The translations under genes were made by a program, and so were the position numbers. A DNA stretch of 64,000 nucleotides from JAHEKO01 sp965212505 (lineage in GTDB: Bacteria > Acidobacteriota > Thermoanaerobaculia > Multivoradales > JAHEKO01): assembly GCA_965212505.1 (NCBI GenBank), contig OZ243123.1:4898001-4962000 (forward strand), read 5' to 3'. Below, one piece after another: positions 1 to 8,582 of the stretch. Positions within the stretch are counted from its first letter, which is position 1. The number at the start of each line of letters is the position of its first letter. The notes under the pieces are model-generated. The model did not search any database, was not told where the DNA came from, and worked only from the letters and a program-made list of their open reading frames with translations.

Positions 1-2
1 GA

Positions 3-230
3 CTGGCGGTCCTCGGCATCGTGCCGCTCGCCGCAGGGCTCGCCGGCTACTTCTTCGGCGAGCTCAAAGGCTGGGAGCGCGTGCCGCTTTTTGCCTCGGC
101 GGCGCTGACGCTCTTTCCCGGTGGTGGTACGACGATCGCCGGTCTCGACATCTCGATCGCCAACTTGATCGGCCTTGCGCTGCTCGCCGGCGTGGCCATC
201 TGGCGCAAGCGCCTAGCCGCTGTCGCCTGA
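3..230 (+). CDS. TRAP transporter fused permease, C-terminal end (partial)
   Basis: The window opens inside a gene whose last 75 codons are visible, in frame from base 3 to TGA at 228-230. The product is hydrophobic: a membrane segment, a GYFFGELKGWERV stretch, then FASAALTLFPGG and a last membrane helix ending in WRKRLAAVA. A glycine-rich turn, a WER motif and a terminal 'LFPG' helix are how DctM-type fused TRAP permeases (substrate-binding-protein-dependent carboxylate importers of the inner membrane) usually end. The permease core lies outside the window, so the assignment rests on the tail. It overlaps the convergent PilZ gene by 18 bases. Confidence 0.6.
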   Translation: MAVLGIVPLAAGLAGYFFGELKGWERVPLFASAALTLFPGGGTTIAGLDISIANLIGLALLAGVAIWRKRLAAVA

Positions 231-947
231 CGGCCGGGCGGCGTCGATCAGCTCCTGGAGCTCGTCCAGGACCGTCTGCGTGTCCTTGAGCGCCACGCCC
301 ATCCCCTTGGCGGCGTCGCCGCTTCCGTCGCTCGCCGTGACCACGATCGCTTCCGCGTAGATCGTCCGGTTGATGGGCGTCGGGAGCGCCAGGGCGATGC
401 GAACCTCTTGCTGTAGGGCCGCGGCGGAGTCGGTGGTCACGAAGACACCGCCGTAGCGGATCTCCTCTTCGATCGCGTTCAGCAGGTAGCCGACGTTGCG
501 GAAGCTGACGGTGTAGACCGGTCGACCCCCGTCCGAAGCCCGGTCGGCCGGCTGGTGGCTCGTGCCCGGTCTCGCCTCGCGAAGGTTTAGGTCCGCGGGG
601 TCGTCCTCTTCGATCGTCTCGAACTCCTCCGCCGTCGGCGGCAGCATCTCGCGAACGAGCTCCGGCGGGGTCAGGAATCGAATTCCCATCCCCGAAGCGC
701 GAATGCTCTGTAGTGAGCGTGAGACACGAGCGGCGTGGGTGACCACCGCCTCGACGATGAAGCCGTTCTCGCCCGAGAACTCGATGCGCATACGGGTGTT
801 CGGCGGATGCGGCGCGTTGGTGGCGAGGAAGGCGCCGCTGATCGAGACGTTGGTGGTGTAACTCGTGCGCTCCTGGTCTTCGCCTTCCAGCCAGTAGCGA
901 ACCTGTATGCGGCGTGCGAAACGTCTCTTGCGCCGTCGCTCTGCCAT
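213..947 (-). CDS. Tandem PilZ-domain protein
   Basis: A 244-residue cytoplasmic protein. I start it at ATG 945-947 (MAERRRKRRF), since the open frame upstream runs into the preceding permease gene and has no protein-like character. The N-terminal domain (about residues 5-95) has the PilZ c-di-GMP signature: an arginine cluster (RRRKRRFARR) followed by NVSISG, matching the RxxxR and [D/N]xSxxG elements. An acidic linker leads to a second PilZ-like domain (about 150-235) that lacks the Arg cluster and keeps only a loose YGGVF turn, so it probably does not bind c-di-GMP. The start lies 2 bases after the permease stop, so the protein is probably translated with the ABC exporter. Its partner is unknown. 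Confidence 0.75.
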   Translation of the reverse strand: MAERRRKRRFARRIQVRYWLEGEDQERTSYTTNVSISGAFLATNAPHPPNTRMRIEFSGENGFIVEAVVTHAARVSRSLQSIRASGMGIRFLTPPELVREMLPPTAEEFETIEEDDPADLNLREARPGTSHQPADRASDGGRPVYTVSFRNVGYLLNAIEEEIRYGGVFVTTDSAAALQQEVRIALALPTPINRTIYAEAIVVTASDGSGDAAKGMGVALKDTQTVLDELQELIDAARPSGDSG

Positions 948-949
948 GA

Positions 950-3900
950 CTAGTCGGCTTTCAGCGCCGGGAGGAGCGGGACCCGGAGGGTGCCCGCGAC
1001 CGCCAGGATGCTGGCGAGCATTCCGATGACGAACACAACCACCAGAGTCGCCGCGAGCGAAGCCCACGGCAGTTGCGAGCCCGCCTGAATCAGATACGGC
1101 GCCGAGGCGACCAGGCCGGCGATCGCTCCGATGGCGATTCCCGCCACCAGCAGCGCACCGTTCTCGGCCAGCACCATCCAAGAGAGCGTCGAACGCCGAT
1201 AGCCGAAAGCGCGAAGCGTCGCCAGCTCGCCGCGCCGTTCGAGGACGTTGCGGAGCAGCACGATGCCCAGTCCGACGGTGCCGAGGATCAGTCCGAGTCC
1301 GCCGAGCGTCTGGAACGTCGACATGTAGGTGTGTTCGACGGCGAGGAAGGAGGCGATGCGATCGTCCGTTCCGGTGACGTCGAAGCCGTAGTCCTCGAGC
1401 GTCGCCTCGAGCACGCCACCGACCTCGTCGGCGCGGGCCAGAGGCGAGTCGGCGAGGAAGACCGAGTAGCCACCGCGGCTCGGGAAGTGTCGCGTGAAGT
1501 TCTCTTCGGAGATGAGTACCTCACTCTGGAAAAGGCTGCGCGAGAGCAGCCCGACGAGGCGCAGCCGAACGTCGCGGCCGGCTTCGTCCTGGAGAACGAT
1601 GTCGTCGCCCAGTCCCATGTGGAGCACCCAGAGGGCGGAGTTGTTGTCGGCGAACGCCGGGATCACGCCCGGCTCCAGCTCGCTCTCGAGCAGCTCCCAC
1701 GGGTTCTCGAGACCCTCTCCGGCCTCAGCGAGGCTCTGAAAGGCGAAGCCGCCCCGGTCGACCAGGTCGGCCGGCACGCCGAGGACGCGCGGTCGCTCCG
1801 GGCGGTAGAGATTCAGACAGCTGACGTCCTCGCCCGGCAGCAGCCGAAGCGGAAAGAAGCCGATATCGGAGAGCGTTTGAGAGTCTTCGCTCGAAAACCC
1901 GAGGTCAGAACGACTCTCGGCTCGATTCAGATCGTTGACGAGCGCTATGTCGGACTCTGCGATCAGGCTGAAGCCGCCGGCGCCGGAATTCGGGTCTTCG
2001 ACGTCGATCTCCGAGCCGACGCGATTTGCCGCCACGACCACGATGATGAAGCTGGCGCTCGCGACCAGGGCGACGCTCAGCAGACTCCGCCCGCGGTTGC
2101 GCCCGCTGTTGCGCGCGCCCATGCCGATCACAGCCATCGAGCCGAGCGAGCTCTCGGTTCGCCGCCCGCCACCGATTCGATAGGAAAAGTAGGCGAGCCC
2201 TCCGACGAGCAGGCAGGCGCCGATGCCGAACGCCGGCCCGGCCGAGCCCTGTGCGCCGGCTGCGATCGCCCAGGCGGTCAAGGCGACCGCGGCGAGGGCG
2301 CTCACCATGGCGACGACTCGCGCTCGCCGGGGTCGGGCCGCGGTCTCGACCGCTGCCGTGTTGCCCGCCAGGAGTGAGGGTGCGGGGATCTTGTCGAGCT
2401 TGCGCAACGACAGCCAGATGCTGAGTACCACGACGCCGATCGACACGATCCAGCCGATTGCCAGACTCAGCGGCTCGACGTGGAGGAAGAGGGCGGGCGT
2501 GCCGACCGCGGGCAGCCACCAGGTGCGCAAACCGAGGAGCATTGCCCAGGCGTAGAGCCACGCGAGCCCGAGCCCGACGGTAGCGCCGAGCACGGCGAGC
2601 AGACCACCCTCAGCCAGAAGCGCCCCGCGCACCGAACGCATGCGGAAGCCGAGAGAGCGCAGCAGTCCAACCTCGCGTGCGCGCTGCTCGATGCCGAGGC
2701 GGAAGAGCAGGGCGACGAGCATGGCCGCCGCCGCGATCAGGAACATGCTCAACGCAAGGAAGAGCCCCGCGAAGTCGGTGGCGCCCTGAGAGCCGCGGAG
2801 GCCCTCCTCTCTCAGCTTTCGAATGCTCAGTCCCGAGGCGGCCGGGTCGATGCTCCCCGCGAGGCTCTGTTCGAGCTCGCTTCGGAGGTCCGCCAGACTC
2901 GCACCGGGGCCAGGAGCCAGGCGAATCGAAGTCAGATCGCCGAACCGACTCCGCCAGAGCTCGCGACCGGTCGCCTCCGAAACGAACGCCTTGGGTGCCG
3001 CACCGTAGTCGTCCCAGAACTGCTCGTCGCGGTCGCGAATCGCGTCGAGGTCGACGGGGAAGGGTGGATTCCAGGCCGACATGTCGTCGGCGTCGTGGAT
3101 CCCAGGGAACTCGGGCGTCAGGCCCCGGTCGATCGCGAGCCCCTCCATCGCGAGCACGCCGCGCAGGCGGAAGCTGCGTGAGTCGACCGAGAGCTCGTCG
3201 CGCTCGCCGACCAGGTAGTAGGAGAGCGCGACCGTGTCACCGGGTTCGACGCCGAGGTCGTCAGCGGTCCATGCGGAGAGCAGGATTTCGTCGCGAGCTA
3301 GCGTGGGTGCGGGAGAGCCGTCGGTGAGTCGGAACGCTCCGAGTTCAGCTGCCTTCGGCGGGTCGAGCGCCGTCACCGTCGAGTAGGGCACCGAACGGTC
3401 GCCGGCCGAAATCGAGTTGGCGAGGTAGGTCAGAACCGACTGAGATGCTGCTTCGCGTTCGTTGGCAAAGTTGGCGATCGCCTCACCCAACACCGGGCGC
3501 AACACGAACTCGCGGCTGAGGAGTGCAATGCGCTCGCCTTCCGACTGAACGATGAGGCCCAGGTCGTCGAGCGAGAGCGCTTCAGAGAGGCTGGTCACGA
3601 TCGCCTCGTCGGCGACGCCCTCCGGACGATCGACGAGGAGCAGGTTGACGCGCTCGCGGTCTTCGCGGCCGAAGAGGGCGCGCTGCAGGCGCGACATCTG
3701 GAGGTATGCGTTGAGCGGTTGGCTCTGGTGTGAGGTCAGCGCAAAGCCGCCGGCTCCACGACCCGGTGCGATATCGATGACCGTGAGCCGCAACACGCCC
3801 ACCGTGTCGGCCGCGTCCTGTCTCCCGACCAGCGTTTCACGCGGGATCTCGGAGGGGCGTTCGAAGGAGAGTAGAACCTCGTCGCCGACCGAGGCGTCGA

Positions 3901-4327
3901 GCTCCGCCGCCAGGGCTTCGTTCAAGACGACCGGCGGAAAGATCGGACGATCTTCGGTTTCGAAGTCGATCGCGGAACTCTCCGGGTAGAGCTCGCTGAA
4001 GCGCTCGTCGACGCCCAGAAGGCTCACCGTCGAGGCGCGGGCACGCGTTTCGCCGTGAGTCGCACTGCCGCGCAGCATCAGCAGCGGCACCGGTCGGACC
4101 GCGGAGTCCGAGGAGCTCTCGAGGCGCGTGCTCAGATCTTGACCGAACGGTCGGTCGCCGATCAGGGCGATGTCGATGTCACCGAGGCGGGCAAGGGTCA
4201 GTTCGCGCAGGCTGCCGCGGACCGAGTCGCCCACCATCAGGGCGCCGGTCAGAACCGCGGTCGCCACCGCGGCGCCGGCCGCGATCGCGAGGTTCGTCCG
4301 CCAGAAGAAGGTCAGGCTTCGACGCAT
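950..4327 (-). CDS. ABC transporter permease with two FtsX domains (LolC/MacB class)
   Basis: A large 1125-residue inner-membrane protein. A first membrane helix near residues 10-35 (TNLAIAAGAAVATAVLTGALM) is followed by a long periplasmic domain, three helices around 515-640 (first FtsX domain, containing REVGLLRSLGF), a second periplasmic region, and three more helices ending near 1120 (second FtsX domain, containing RGELATLRAFGYRR). This duplicated type-VII layout occurs in exporters and lipoprotein-releasing systems rather than importers. The start overlaps the ATPase stop by 16 bases, so the two are coupled. Substrate unknown; with no outer-membrane or adaptor partner nearby, LolCDE-like lipoprotein handling or mechanotransmission are both possible. 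Confidence 0.85.
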   Translation of the reverse strand: MRRSLTFFWRTNLAIAAGAAVATAVLTGALMVGDSVRGSLRELTLARLGDIDIALIGDRPFGQDLSTRLESSSDSAVRPVPLLMLRGSATHGETRARASTVSLLGVDERFSELYPESSAIDFETEDRPIFPPVVLNEALAAELDASVGDEVLLSFERPSEIPRETLVGRQDAADTVGVLRLTVIDIAPGRGAGGFALTSHQSQPLNAYLQMSRLQRALFGREDRERVNLLLVDRPEGVADEAIVTSLSEALSLDDLGLIVQSEGERIALLSREFVLRPVLGEAIANFANEREAASQSVLTYLANSISAGDRSVPYSTVTALDPPKAAELGAFRLTDGSPAPTLARDEILLSAWTADDLGVEPGDTVALSYYLVGERDELSVDSRSFRLRGVLAMEGLAIDRGLTPEFPGIHDADDMSAWNPPFPVDLDAIRDRDEQFWDDYGAAPKAFVSEATGRELWRSRFGDLTSIRLAPGPGASLADLRSELEQSLAGSIDPAASGLSIRKLREEGLRGSQGATDFAGLFLALSMFLIAAAAMLVALLFRLGIEQRAREVGLLRSLGFRMRSVRGALLAEGGLLAVLGATVGLGLAWLYAWAMLLGLRTWWLPAVGTPALFLHVEPLSLAIGWIVSIGVVVLSIWLSLRKLDKIPAPSLLAGNTAAVETAARPRRARVVAMVSALAAVALTAWAIAAGAQGSAGPAFGIGACLLVGGLAYFSYRIGGGRRTESSLGSMAVIGMGARNSGRNRGRSLLSVALVASASFIIVVVAANRVGSEIDVEDPNSGAGGFSLIAESDIALVNDLNRAESRSDLGFSSEDSQTLSDIGFFPLRLLPGEDVSCLNLYRPERPRVLGVPADLVDRGGFAFQSLAEAGEGLENPWELLESELEPGVIPAFADNNSALWVLHMGLGDDIVLQDEAGRDVRLRLVGLLSRSLFQSEVLISEENFTRHFPSRGGYSVFLADSPLARADEVGGVLEATLEDYGFDVTGTDDRIASFLAVEHTYMSTFQTLGGLGLILGTVGLGIVLLRNVLERRGELATLRAFGYRRSTLSWMVLAENGALLVAGIAIGAIAGLVASAPYLIQAGSQLPWASLAATLVVVFVIGMLASILAVAGTLRVPLLPALKAD

Positions 4328-5001
4328 CGGCCCTCTTCCAGGCGGCCGTGGCGCGCGAACCGCTGCGCGATCTCGTCACTATGTGTGACCACGATGACGA
4401 TGCGGCTCGCGTCGGCGTCCAGCTCGGAGTGGAGATTCAGAATCAGATCGATCACGGCGTCTGCGTTGGTACTGTCGAGGTTGCCAGTCGGCTCGTCGCA
4501 GAGCAGTAGCGCAGGGCGGTTGACCAGAGCGCGGGCGACTGCGACTCGCTGTCGCTCACCGCCGGACAGCTCGGCGGGTCGATGGGCCAACCGGTCGGCC
4601 AGCCCCACGCGATCGAGCAGTTCGCGCGCCCACGCCTCGTCTCCCCCCTCGCCAGGGAAGGCGAGTGTCGGGATCAGCACGTTCTCGAGAACGGTGTACT
4701 GCGGCAAGAGGTGATGGTCCTGGAAGATGAAGCCGACCGTTCGATTTCGAAAGTGTGCGAGCTCCGGTTCGGACAGCTCGAACGGGTTCTGCCCACCGAT
4801 CCGAAGGGTGCCGGAGGTGGGAGTGTCGAGCGTGCCGATGAGGTGAAGAAGGGTGCTCTTCCCGGACCCGGAGCGCCCGGTGATGGCGAGCGCGTCACCG
4901 GCGTCGAGGGTCAGGGAGCAGTTGCGTAGAACGTGCAGCTCCTGGGGCCCCAGAGTGAAGCTCTTGGAGACGTCGTCGAGTATCAGATCGCTGTTGGACA
5001 A
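4312..5001 (-). CDS. ABC transporter ATP-binding protein (LolD/MacB-type)
   Basis: A 229-residue ATPase. Walker A is GRSGSGKS (residues 42-49), the signature is LSGGERQRVAVARAL, and Walker B is LLLCDEPTGNLD; the GNLD ending is typical of the LolD/FtsE/MacB branch. A Q-loop (FIFQDHHLLPQ) and an H-loop (VVTHSDE) are present. It would energise the adjacent FtsX-type permease at the inner face of the cytoplasmic membrane. First gene of a three-gene unit (ATPase, permease, PilZ protein), separated by 93 bases from the divergent TonB gene; that short spacer must hold both promoters. Confidence 0.9.
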   Translation of the reverse strand: MSNSDLILDDVSKSFTLGPQELHVLRNCSLTLDAGDALAITGRSGSGKSTLLHLIGTLDTPTSGTLRIGGQNPFELSEPELAHFRNRTVGFIFQDHHLLPQYTVLENVLIPTLAFPGEGGDEAWARELLDRVGLADRLAHRPAELSGGERQRVAVARALVNRPALLLCDEPTGNLDSTNADAVIDLILNLHSELDADASRIVIVVTHSDEIAQRFARHGRLEEGRCVEA

Positions 5002-5094
5002 GACCTCTTTCTCTCCTCGTCCACGAGTCTATCGCCGCGCGGCGACTCGCGCTTTCGGGAACGGATTCGCCGCTCGACCGGTCCAAGTGTGCAG

Positions 5095-5778
5095 ATGAAC
5101 GACACACCAAGACGCGATCTGGAACCTGTACCGGGCCTGCCCCTCGACGAGGGGCGTACCCACGTGCGCTGGGCCCTGGCGTTTGCTGTCGTCGCTCACG
5201 CCGGGCTGTTTGTCATCGACTTTCCGGAGCTCACCGCTGCCCAGTCCGAGCCGCGCGAGCCGGAGGTGTGCGAGCTCCGGGTGGTCCCCTACCGCGCCAC
5301 GATGCCGAAGCCCGAGGAGTTGATTCCGCGTGAGCGGGCGCGGCGCGTACCGGTGCCCGATCCGACGCCGGAGGATCCCGAGCCGCTCTGGACCCCCCCG
5401 ATCGAACCAGTGGACCTCCCTCTACCGACCGGAGCGCTCGACATCGGCTTCCCGGAACCTCCACCGGCTCTCGAGGAGACTTCGAACGGTCCGTACGTGG
5501 TTGGTGGCGAGGTCACCGCACCGGTTCGACTCTTTGCACCCGAACCGCGCTACACGGAGATCGCCCGCAAGGTGCGGGTGCAGGGCCGGGTCATCGTCGA
5601 GGCGATCATCGACGAGACGGGTCGAGTGGTGGAGACCAAGGTGGTCAAGAGCCTACCGATGGGCCTGGATCAAGCGGCGGTCGACGCCATCTCGCAGTGG
5701 CGCTTCGAGCCGGGAACCCTGCGGGGCAAGCCGGTTCCGGTTCGTTACAACCTGACGATCAACTTCCGTCTTCGGTAA
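5095..5778 (+). CDS. TonB-family energy transducer
   Basis: A 227-residue protein from ATG 5095 (MNDTPRRDLE); a longer frame would run back into the divergent ABC gene. One N-terminal membrane helix (about 25-43), a proline- and acid-rich periplasmic linker (PDPTPEDPEPLWTPPIEPVD), and a C-terminal TonB domain (about 145-227) with YTEIARKVRVQGRVIVEAII, AVDAISQWRFEPG and a final NLTINFRLR strand. It would couple the proton-motive force to receptors such as the two in this window (near 18-20 kb and 24-26 kb). No exbB or exbD is adjacent. Its end overlaps the convergent CPBP protease gene by 20 bases. Confidence 0.88.
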   Translation: MNDTPRRDLEPVPGLPLDEGRTHVRWALAFAVVAHAGLFVIDFPELTAAQSEPREPEVCELRVVPYRATMPKPEELIPRERARRVPVPDPTPEDPEPLWTPPIEPVDLPLPTGALDIGFPEPPPALEETSNGPYVVGGEVTAPVRLFAPEPRYTEIARKVRVQGRVIVEAIIDETGRVVETKVVKSLPMGLDQAAVDAISQWRFEPGTLRGKPVPVRYNLTINFRLR

Positions 5779-6772
5779 CGCGCGTGCGGCGCTCGATCGC
5801 GTGCGCAACCAGGCTGGCCACGAGGAGCCCGCCGGCGACGTAGGGAAGTCGATCGCCGGACAGGGGCACCAGAGCCAGCGAAGCGGCCAGAATCACGCAG
5901 CCAATCAGCGTGACGTCTCCACTCTGCTCTCGCAGCAGATTGAGGCCGGCGCGAGTCCAGCCGCCGAGCCGACCTCGAGCGACGACGAGAACCGTGAGCA
6001 TCGCGACGATCACCGCCAGTCGGGCTCCGGGCGCCGGAGGGAGGGGCACGTTCACGAGCGCGTGCGCGACGATCACGGGTACCAGCGAGCCGGTTCTAAG
6101 GAAGATCGTGCCGAGCACCAGAGAACCGAAGACGAGGCTCGCCAGCATGCCGAGGCTCAGCACCTCGAGCCGAAAGTACTGGGTGTGGGCGAGCGCGAAA
6201 AAGACCGCCGCCAGCACCAGGCCTCCACCTTGGCCGTAGTCTTCGACAAAGCGAGTGACCATGTAGCCGCGCGCGAAGATCTCCTCGACCACGGGGACGA
6301 GCAGGAAGCTGCTCGCCGCCATGTAGGCGAGAAAGGCCGGCGTCCAGGTTTCCGGGAAGAGGCTCCAGTGGTCGGGACCGGCCCCGAGGGCCGGAAAGAA
6401 CTCCGCCAGAAGTTGGAGACCGAGCGGCGGCAGACCGATCACCGCCCAGCCGACGACGCCGATCTCGAACGACTCTCTCGTCGATCGCTTGCCGCGGCGC
6501 AGGCCGTAGTCGGCCAACCGTCGATTGCGATGCCAACGGCCGATCGCCCAGAAGATCAAGAGCAGGAAGCCGTACTTGAGCACCTGCTCGACGGTTGCGA
6601 GCCAGGCGAGGCGCCAGAAGTCGGGGGCGCCGCTCTCGATCATGGCGGCTTGAACCGGCTTCCACGAGTCGATGCCGAGGGCGCCCTGCACGCTCCTCCC
6701 CAAGAGGATGCTCACGATCAGTACACCCACCACCTCGAGGATCGCGGCGGCGCGCGATAGACGACTGCCCAT
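5759..6772 (-). CDS. CPBP-family intramembrane metalloprotease (CAAX protease-like)
   Basis: A 337-residue multi-span membrane protein. The Abi/CPBP motifs are intact: EE163-164 with R168 (VVEEIFARGY), H196 in FFALAHTQYF, and H237 with N241 in HALVN. The family includes CAAX prenyl endopeptidase Rce1 and bacterial bacteriocin-immunity proteins. Here the active-site helices are preceded by about five extra helices. Target unknown; a C-terminal TonB overlap is probably coincidental convergent packing. Confidence 0.85.
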   Translation of the reverse strand: MGSRLSRAAAILEVVGVLIVSILLGRSVQGALGIDSWKPVQAAMIESGAPDFWRLAWLATVEQVLKYGFLLLIFWAIGRWHRNRRLADYGLRRGKRSTRESFEIGVVGWAVIGLPPLGLQLLAEFFPALGAGPDHWSLFPETWTPAFLAYMAASSFLLVPVVEEIFARGYMVTRFVEDYGQGGGLVLAAVFFALAHTQYFRLEVLSLGMLASLVFGSLVLGTIFLRTGSLVPVIVAHALVNVPLPPAPGARLAVIVAMLTVLVVARGRLGGWTRAGLNLLREQSGDVTLIGCVILAASLALVPLSGDRLPYVAGGLLVASLVAHAIERRTRVTEDGS

Positions 6773-6819
6773 GTAGTCGACCCTACGCCGCCGGCCGGGA
6801 TGGGGTTTCGCCTGCAGGG

Positions 6820-6904
6820 CTATTCGAGAGCGAGGAGCTCGCGGAGCGCCACGAGCTCCGCCATCGGGAACTCGCCCCGGATCCAGTGCTCCTTGTACCC
6901 ATCA
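6820..6904 (-). other. Displaced C-terminal coding segment of the 6902-7270 gene
   Basis: Read one base out of frame from the preceding gene, this stretch encodes about 28 protein-like residues (DGYKEHWIRGEF, then MAELVALRELLALE) before TAG at 6820-6822. Removing one base around 6905-6910 joins it to the upstream frame. It has no start codon or ribosome site of its own. Either an assembly indel or a natural truncation would explain it. Confidence 0.5.
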
Positions 6905-7270
6905 AACTCCATGTTCGTCGAGGACGGCCTCCAGGGCCTCCAGCGTCGCCTCGGCAAACGCTCGCCTGGTGACCTCGAACCGTTCTACAACGGTGTACCG
7001 GCCCCAGTCGCCGGGGAGCCGGACCTCGACAAACGTCTGGCCAGCCTCGGAGAGTGCTTGATAGACAAGGTTGAGCTCACCGGGTTCGTCCTCGAAGGTG
7101 ACGGTGATCTTTGGCGCCCCTTTGAGGACCGCGAGCGCGGCGCTCGCCAGATCCGCGAGGGAATCGTGCACATAGGAGGCGGTGAGACGCACCGAGCGAT
7201 GCTCATCGGACACGACCGCTTCAGCCCAACCCGGTCCGTCGAGCGTGTAGCGAACGGAGAAGGCCTTCAA
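6902..7270 (-). CDS. Small hypothetical protein, probably frameshifted at its 3' end
   Basis: A 122-residue soluble protein beginning MKAFSVRYTLDG and ending DEHGV at TGA 6902-6904. The body alternates strand and helix (DSLADLASAALAVLKGA, then KITVTFEDEPGE) and has no signal peptide. I do not recognise the family with certainty. Immediately past the stop, the next frame continues as EFDGYKEHWIRGEFPMAELV and ends at TAG 6820-6822, which reads like the expected C-terminus. The displayed stop is therefore probably the result of a single-base difference. Starts 10 bases after the stop of the CadC-like regulator gene, so likely cotranscribed. Confidence 0.6.
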   Translation of the reverse strand: MKAFSVRYTLDGPGWAEAVVSDEHRSVRLTASYVHDSLADLASAALAVLKGAPKITVTFEDEPGELNLVYQALSEAGQTFVEVRLPGDWGRYTVVERFEVTRRAFAEATLEALEAVLDEHGV

Positions 7271-7280
7271 GCCTCCGAGA

Positions 7281-8504
7281 CTAGCCGGTGGACTGCAGTG
7301 CTGCCAGAAAGCCGCCGCTCGGCGTGGCGCGTAGACGCACCGCTCGCTCGAGTCCGCCGACCGGCTCGGGGGTGACGCGCCCCGGGAACTCGGCGTTGGC
7401 GGTGTCGATTCTCATCAGACTGCTGCGGCCCTGGTAGAAGAGGGTGCCGCCATCAGCCGACCAGAAGGGGTCCGACCCCCCGCGACGGGAGACGCGGATT
7501 GGCGTAGCCGCGCCGCTCACCGGCTGAATGTAGACCTCGAAGAGCCCGCTCGAGTCGGACGCGAAGGCGACCCAGCGGCCGTCTGGCGAGAAGGACCCGA
7601 GGTACTCGTGGTGTGGCGTTGCTCGGAGCGGTCGAGTGCGCCAAGAGTCGCCGTGTCGCTCGAGGATCGACAGGTCGAGTCCGCCCCTGCCTCCGGTCTC
7701 GGAGTAGAGCAGCTGGTCGCCGTCGGGAGACCAAGCCTCTGGGAACTGATCTCCCGGAGCAGAGAAGAGGGTCTCGATCGGGCCGGAGCGATCGGATCGC
7801 CGCCTCACGAGGTCGAACGAGTCGGCGTTTCGAGAGGCCCAGACCACCCAGTGCCCGTCCGGGCTCCAGACGACCTCGCTGTTCTCTCCGCCGTGAGAGA
7901 GCTTCGAGAGGGTGCCCAGCGATCGGTCGTAGACCCAGGCGTCGCCGCTGGCCGTCGCGCCGCTGGTGAAGGCCAGGCGCTGCCCGTCGGGGCTCGGGAC
8001 CAGGTCGCGGACCTCGAATCGAGGCAGTGGGAGCTCTTCGACCAACTCGCCATCACCGGTCAGTTCGGCGATACGCGCGGCCGTCACAGAGTTCCGTGCC
8101 GATTTCGAGGCCGGCTCGAGGGCCATGGTCACAAGGACGAGCGCCGCTGCGGCGGCCCAGCCCCAGGCCCGCCGTGGTTTGGAAGTGCGAACAGGTGCCA
8201 CGAAGCGGTATCCCTTTCCGGCGAGCGTCTCGACGTAGCGGGGATGGCGCGCGTCGTCGTCGAGCGCCGTTCGTAGGCGACTCATCGCCTCCGTCAGCGA
8301 GCTCGCAGTGACGTACGTGCCCGGCCAGGCGGCATCGAGGAGCACCTGCTTGGGAATCAGGGCTCCAGGCTCGAGAACGAGTCGGTCGAGGAGCAGGAGA
8401 GAGCGCTGAGGCACCTCGAGCCGTCGCCGGCCTCGGAAGAGCTCCTGGCTGCTGCGGTGGTAGCGAAAGGGGCCGAACTCGAGAGTGGAAGGGTCGGTGT
8501 TCAC
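7281..8504 (-). CDS. CadC-like winged-helix regulator fused to a TolB-like propeller
   Basis: A 407-residue protein with GTG start at 8502-8504, preceded at 6 bases by AGGAGG. Residues 1-100 form an OmpR/PhoB-type winged helix (LEVPQRSLLLLDRLV, ending in the hallmark GKGYRFVAPV). A membrane helix follows (about 113-130), then a periplasmic region with repeated PDG blades (SPDGQRLAFTS, SPDGHWVVW, SPDGDQLLY, SPDGRWVAFAS), as in TolB/PD40 propellers. The protein would therefore bind DNA while membrane-anchored and sense something outside, as CadC and ToxR do. It is divergent from the diheme cytochrome gene 78 bases away, a likely target. Confidence 0.85.
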   Translation of the reverse strand: MNTDPSTLEFGPFRYHRSSQELFRGRRRLEVPQRSLLLLDRLVLEPGALIPKQVLLDAAWPGTYVTASSLTEAMSRLRTALDDDARHPRYVETLAGKGYRFVAPVRTSKPRRAWGWAAAAALVLVTMALEPASKSARNSVTAARIAELTGDGELVEELPLPRFEVRDLVPSPDGQRLAFTSGATASGDAWVYDRSLGTLSKLSHGGENSEVVWSPDGHWVVWASRNADSFDLVRRRSDRSGPIETLFSAPGDQFPEAWSPDGDQLLYSETGGRGGLDLSILERHGDSWRTRPLRATPHHEYLGSFSPDGRWVAFASDSSGLFEVYIQPVSGAATPIRVSRRGGSDPFWSADGGTLFYQGRSSLMRIDTANAEFPGRVTPEPVGGLERAVRLRATPSGGFLAALQSTG

Positions 8505-8582
8505 GCGGAACCTCCTGGTTTCGACGAGGTTAGCGAAAAGTTAAGGCCTCGCGACGGCGCTACGGCGCTATACACGGAGGTC

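Noticed and set aside
1073..2377. A 434-codon plus-strand open frame through the ABC permease gene
   Set aside because: It is antisense to a well-supported FtsX-family gene, and its translation is Arg/Glu/Ala-rich without domains. Long antisense frames are common in GC-rich DNA.
8569..8574. TATACA near the diheme cytochrome start as a -10 element
   Set aside because: It lies only 9 bases before the ATG, too close for a leadered transcript, and no -35 fits.
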